Below are positions 4,439 to 5,778 of a stretch of 5,778 nt of DNA, one piece after another. The first letter of the stretch is position 1, and every line of letters starts with the position of its first letter. The notes under the pieces were generated by a model that searched no databases, was not told where the DNA came from, and saw only the letters and a list, made by a program, of their open reading frames with translations. Source of the DNA: Terriglobales bacterium (GTDB lineage Bacteria > Acidobacteriota > Terriglobia > Terriglobales > Gp1-AA117); assembly GCA_030150795.1 (NCBI GenBank), contig JASLFF010000134.1:1-5778 (forward strand), in the 5' to 3' direction. A program made the position numbers and the translations under genes.

Positions 4439-5227
4439 TTAGTGAACTGCTGTCCCTACCACTCCGGCCGAGAAGGCATCGCAACCTATGCCGCCGCAAA
4501 CGGCTGCGTCAGTAGTGTTTGCGAAGCTAGGAAAGCCAAAGAAGCTTGAGACGAAGAACGAGGAATCGGTTGGCTCGCTCCCAGGTCCCTGGATGTTTGT
4601 CGGTGAGTTGTCTTCTACGTCGGATAGAAACATGATAGCCGGACTGGTTGGCACCAATGTGAACCAGTAGTTGCCGGTTTCAAGGATGGGGCAGCTGATG
4701 CCCGTGATCAGGATGGTAACCTCAGGAAGGCCAAAACCGCTGCGCCCAGTGGGTGTGACCGAGGGCGACCCAGTGCCGCTGCAGATGGTTTTTACCTGGC
4801 CACCAGCCGGGTTCCCGCCTTCCGCCACGCCTTGCACGATGGACCAGGACACGCTGCTTACGCCAATGCCCAATCCGACATCTTCAGCCAGAGTATTCAC
4901 GAAGAGGCCTTGCACGTTCCAATCAGTCTTTCCCTTGGCGCCTTTGAACTTCTTGGGAATAAAGACTGGAATATAGACCGCCCCAGTGATGTTGAAGACG
5001 GTGTTAGTGCCGTTCCATAGGCCATTCGGGTTCTGGCCGTTAATGTCAAAGTCGCCGGCAAACATGAGGCACGGGTTGAGGATACACGGTTCTTCCGTTC
5101 CCACAGGGGGAACCCCGGCCTGGGCCAACCCCATGTATTTCTGTTGGCCTTGCGCGGCGCCGGAGAAGCAGAAGACTGCAAGCAACGCTGAAAACAGCAG
5201 TGTCGATCCAAACACTCTCTTCGTCAT
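4439..5227 (-). CDS. Secreted six-cysteine protein of unknown function
   Basis: From ATG 5227 the protein has 262 residues. The N-terminus is a classic Sec signal peptide: MTKRVFG, core STLLFSALLAVFCF, then SGAAQG with cleavage near residue 27 before QQKYMG. The mature part is rich in Gly, Thr, Ser and Phe, predicted mostly beta, with no catalytic motif I recognise. It has exactly six cysteines: C48 and C53 (CILNPC), C149, C179, C244 and C249 (CGGIGC). This even number in an exported protein suggests three disulfides. Phrases such as WNGTNTVFNITGAVYIPVFIP and ETGNYWFTLVPT resemble carbohydrate-binding or PEP-CTERM-type beta-sandwich proteins, but no C-terminal sorting signal is present. Start: CAGGAG lies nine bases upstream of ATG 5227. 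The longer frame to 5329 adds a charged stretch that would bury the signal peptide, so it was rejected. Confidence 0.75.
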   Translation of the reverse strand: MTKRVFGSTLLFSALLAVFCFSGAAQGQQKYMGLAQAGVPPVGTEEPCILNPCLMFAGDFDINGQNPNGLWNGTNTVFNITGAVYIPVFIPKKFKGAKGKTDWNVQGLFVNTLAEDVGLGIGVSSVSWSIVQGVAEGGNPAGGQVKTICSGTGSPSVTPTGRSGFGLPEVTILITGISCPILETGNYWFTLVPTSPAIMFLSDVEDNSPTNIQGPGSEPTDSSFFVSSFFGFPSFANTTDAAVCGGIGCDAFSAGVVGTAVH

Positions 5228-5273
5228 GATTTTTTTCTCCTGTTGGAGCTCTTGGCTCTTGTGGTCAAACAAC

Positions 5274-5294
5274 CGTTCGCGATCAGCGCGAACG
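5274..5294. promoter_or_regulatory. Perfect 8-bp inverted repeat upstream of the six-cysteine gene (possible operator)
   Basis: CGTTCGCG (5274-5281) and CGCGAACG (5287-5294) are perfect reverse complements separated by ATCAG. The site lies 47 bases upstream of ATG 5227 on one side and about 40 bases upstream of the ribosome binding site of the divergent small ORF on the other. It could be a dimeric repressor site shared by both, or a hairpin in the leader of the minus-strand gene. No regulator gene is nearby to link to it. Confidence 0.4.
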
Positions 5295-5333
5295 CTGCAA
5301 GCATTTGCGGAAAAGATTTCTATCCGCACCTGT

Positions 5334-5445
5334 TAAGGAGGGGCCCATGCAGACTAGTAGCGCGGAATACTACATCCGTTTCACCCGGCAACTGGAAAAC
5401 TTTTTTATGAAAAATAGTAGCGATAGGTTAATTAACATATTTTAA
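5334..5445 (+). CDS. Candidate small protein (32 aa) with ideal Shine-Dalgarno sequence
   Basis: The coding part is 5347-5445 and the feature includes the ribosome binding site. TAAGGAGG (5334-5341) is a complete match to the anti-Shine-Dalgarno complement and stands five bases before ATG 5347. This is the best translation-initiation signal in the window. The product reads MQTSSAEYYIRFTRQLENFF then MKNSSDRLINIF, with a TAA stop. It has an aromatic, basic, amphipathic middle and no signal peptide. I know no family for it. It faces away from the six-cysteine gene. It could be a small protein, a leader peptide for something beyond the window, or a chance ORF. The second half uses AT-rich codons, unlike the neighbouring genes. 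Confidence 0.4.
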
Positions 5446-5778
5446 TAATTTATTGAGTCCGCCTTTGCGAAGGCCATTGTAATAGATCTACTAAGCTAGT
5501 TACAAAATGGATAACTGTTTTATCTATATAGTTTCAGTATTTATTTACGTAAGCGCAAGCATGCCGTTAAGAACCTATTGGACGACAATTATTTTTTGGG
5601 ATGATTTATTAGAAAACTGTTTAAAGATTAGAAATTTCATTAGAGAAGCTCGGGGGCAGAACGGGCCGTGACCGCATCAATAACGGACGGTGCTCATCCC
5701 TCCAAAGGAAGGAATTAAAACTCGGCGCTTTAGGCTGAGCCGATAGAGTCCACACCATAGGAATCAAGCACGTCACGC

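Larger units (their letters stand above)
5228..5778. other. Long gene-poor spacer at the right edge, with an AT-rich island
   Basis: No long ORF is present. The left 120 bases are the leader of the six-cysteine gene (palindrome at 5274-5294). A 32-codon plus-strand ORF with a perfect ribosome binding site starts at 5347. From about 5395 to 5640 the sequence is strongly AT-rich, with poly-T/A patches, a small hairpin GCCTT-TGCG-AAGGC (5461-5474) and the palindrome TTACGTAA (5545-5552). After 5650 the composition returns to that of the rest of the window, and I see nothing definite up to the edge. Confidence 0.5.

Noticed and set aside
5228..5329. N-terminal extension of the six-cysteine protein to a start at 5329
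   Set aside because: It would place 34 charged residues before a clear signal peptide and span the 5274-5294 palindrome. ATG 5227 has a good CAGGAG site.
5507..5671. A 54-codon plus-strand ORF starting MDNCFIYIVSVF in the AT-rich island
   Set aside because: It has no Shine-Dalgarno sequence, it is short and no family is recognised. It is hydrophobic at the start, as AT-rich DNA often yields, so it may be chance.
5730..5777. Possible C-terminal end of a minus-strand gene entering from the right edge (reads RDVLDSYGVDSIGSA then TAA)
   Set aside because: Only 15 residues are visible, other frames are similarly open, and there is nothing to confirm coding.

Overview
The window looks like chromosomal DNA from a soil-type Acidobacteriota (Terriglobia-like) bacterium. 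This is an inference. It rests on moderately GC-rich coding sequence, the style of the two secreted proteins, and gene-poor spacers full of dispersed palindromic repeats of a kind I associate with that phylum (GTCATCCTGAGCG...GTCGAAGGACCC, GTGTCAGGGC-hairpin-CGTA, AGCCAA heptads). No marker gene is present to prove it.

Layout. Bases 1-83 hold the acidic C-terminal tail of a plus-strand gene that begins outside the window. Bases 84-1026 are an accessory, repeat-dominated spacer. It contains one REP-like palindrome, a decayed GIY-YIG endonuclease gene with an internal deletion, a frameshift and a missing 3' end, then a 196-bp tandem duplication that begins exactly where the GIY-YIG homology stops. 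The second repeat unit runs into an inverted pair of REP-like elements (a REPIN-like structure).

Four full-length protein genes follow, all on the minus strand, each apparently transcribed alone. In transcription order (right to left) they are: a secreted six-cysteine protein of unknown function (4439-5227); a secreted zincin-like putative metallopeptidase with an HEVGE motif (3127-4191); a hypothetical cytosolic protein with a good -10 box but no ribosome binding site (2130-2912); and a protein with two homing-endonuclease-associated (HNH_repeat) modules plus a C-terminal nuclease-like domain (1027-1842). Strong hairpins lie after the first two genes, so they are unlikely to form an operon. 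The last gene is preceded by an unusual 125-nt leader bracketed by two hairpins with the same GCCACC/GGTGGC stem. The promoter-proximal side of its start codon carries a terminator-like hairpin with a U-rich tract.

The right end (5228-5778) has no long gene. It holds a perfect 8-bp palindrome upstream of the secreted protein, a divergent 32-codon ORF with an ideal Shine-Dalgarno sequence, and a markedly AT-rich stretch (about 5395-5640) before composition returns to normal.

Nothing here reads as a complete defence or biosynthetic system. The best candidates for something undescribed are the twin-hairpin leader of the HNH_repeat gene, the REPIN-like pair with compensatory stem changes, and the small ORF with the perfect ribosome binding site.
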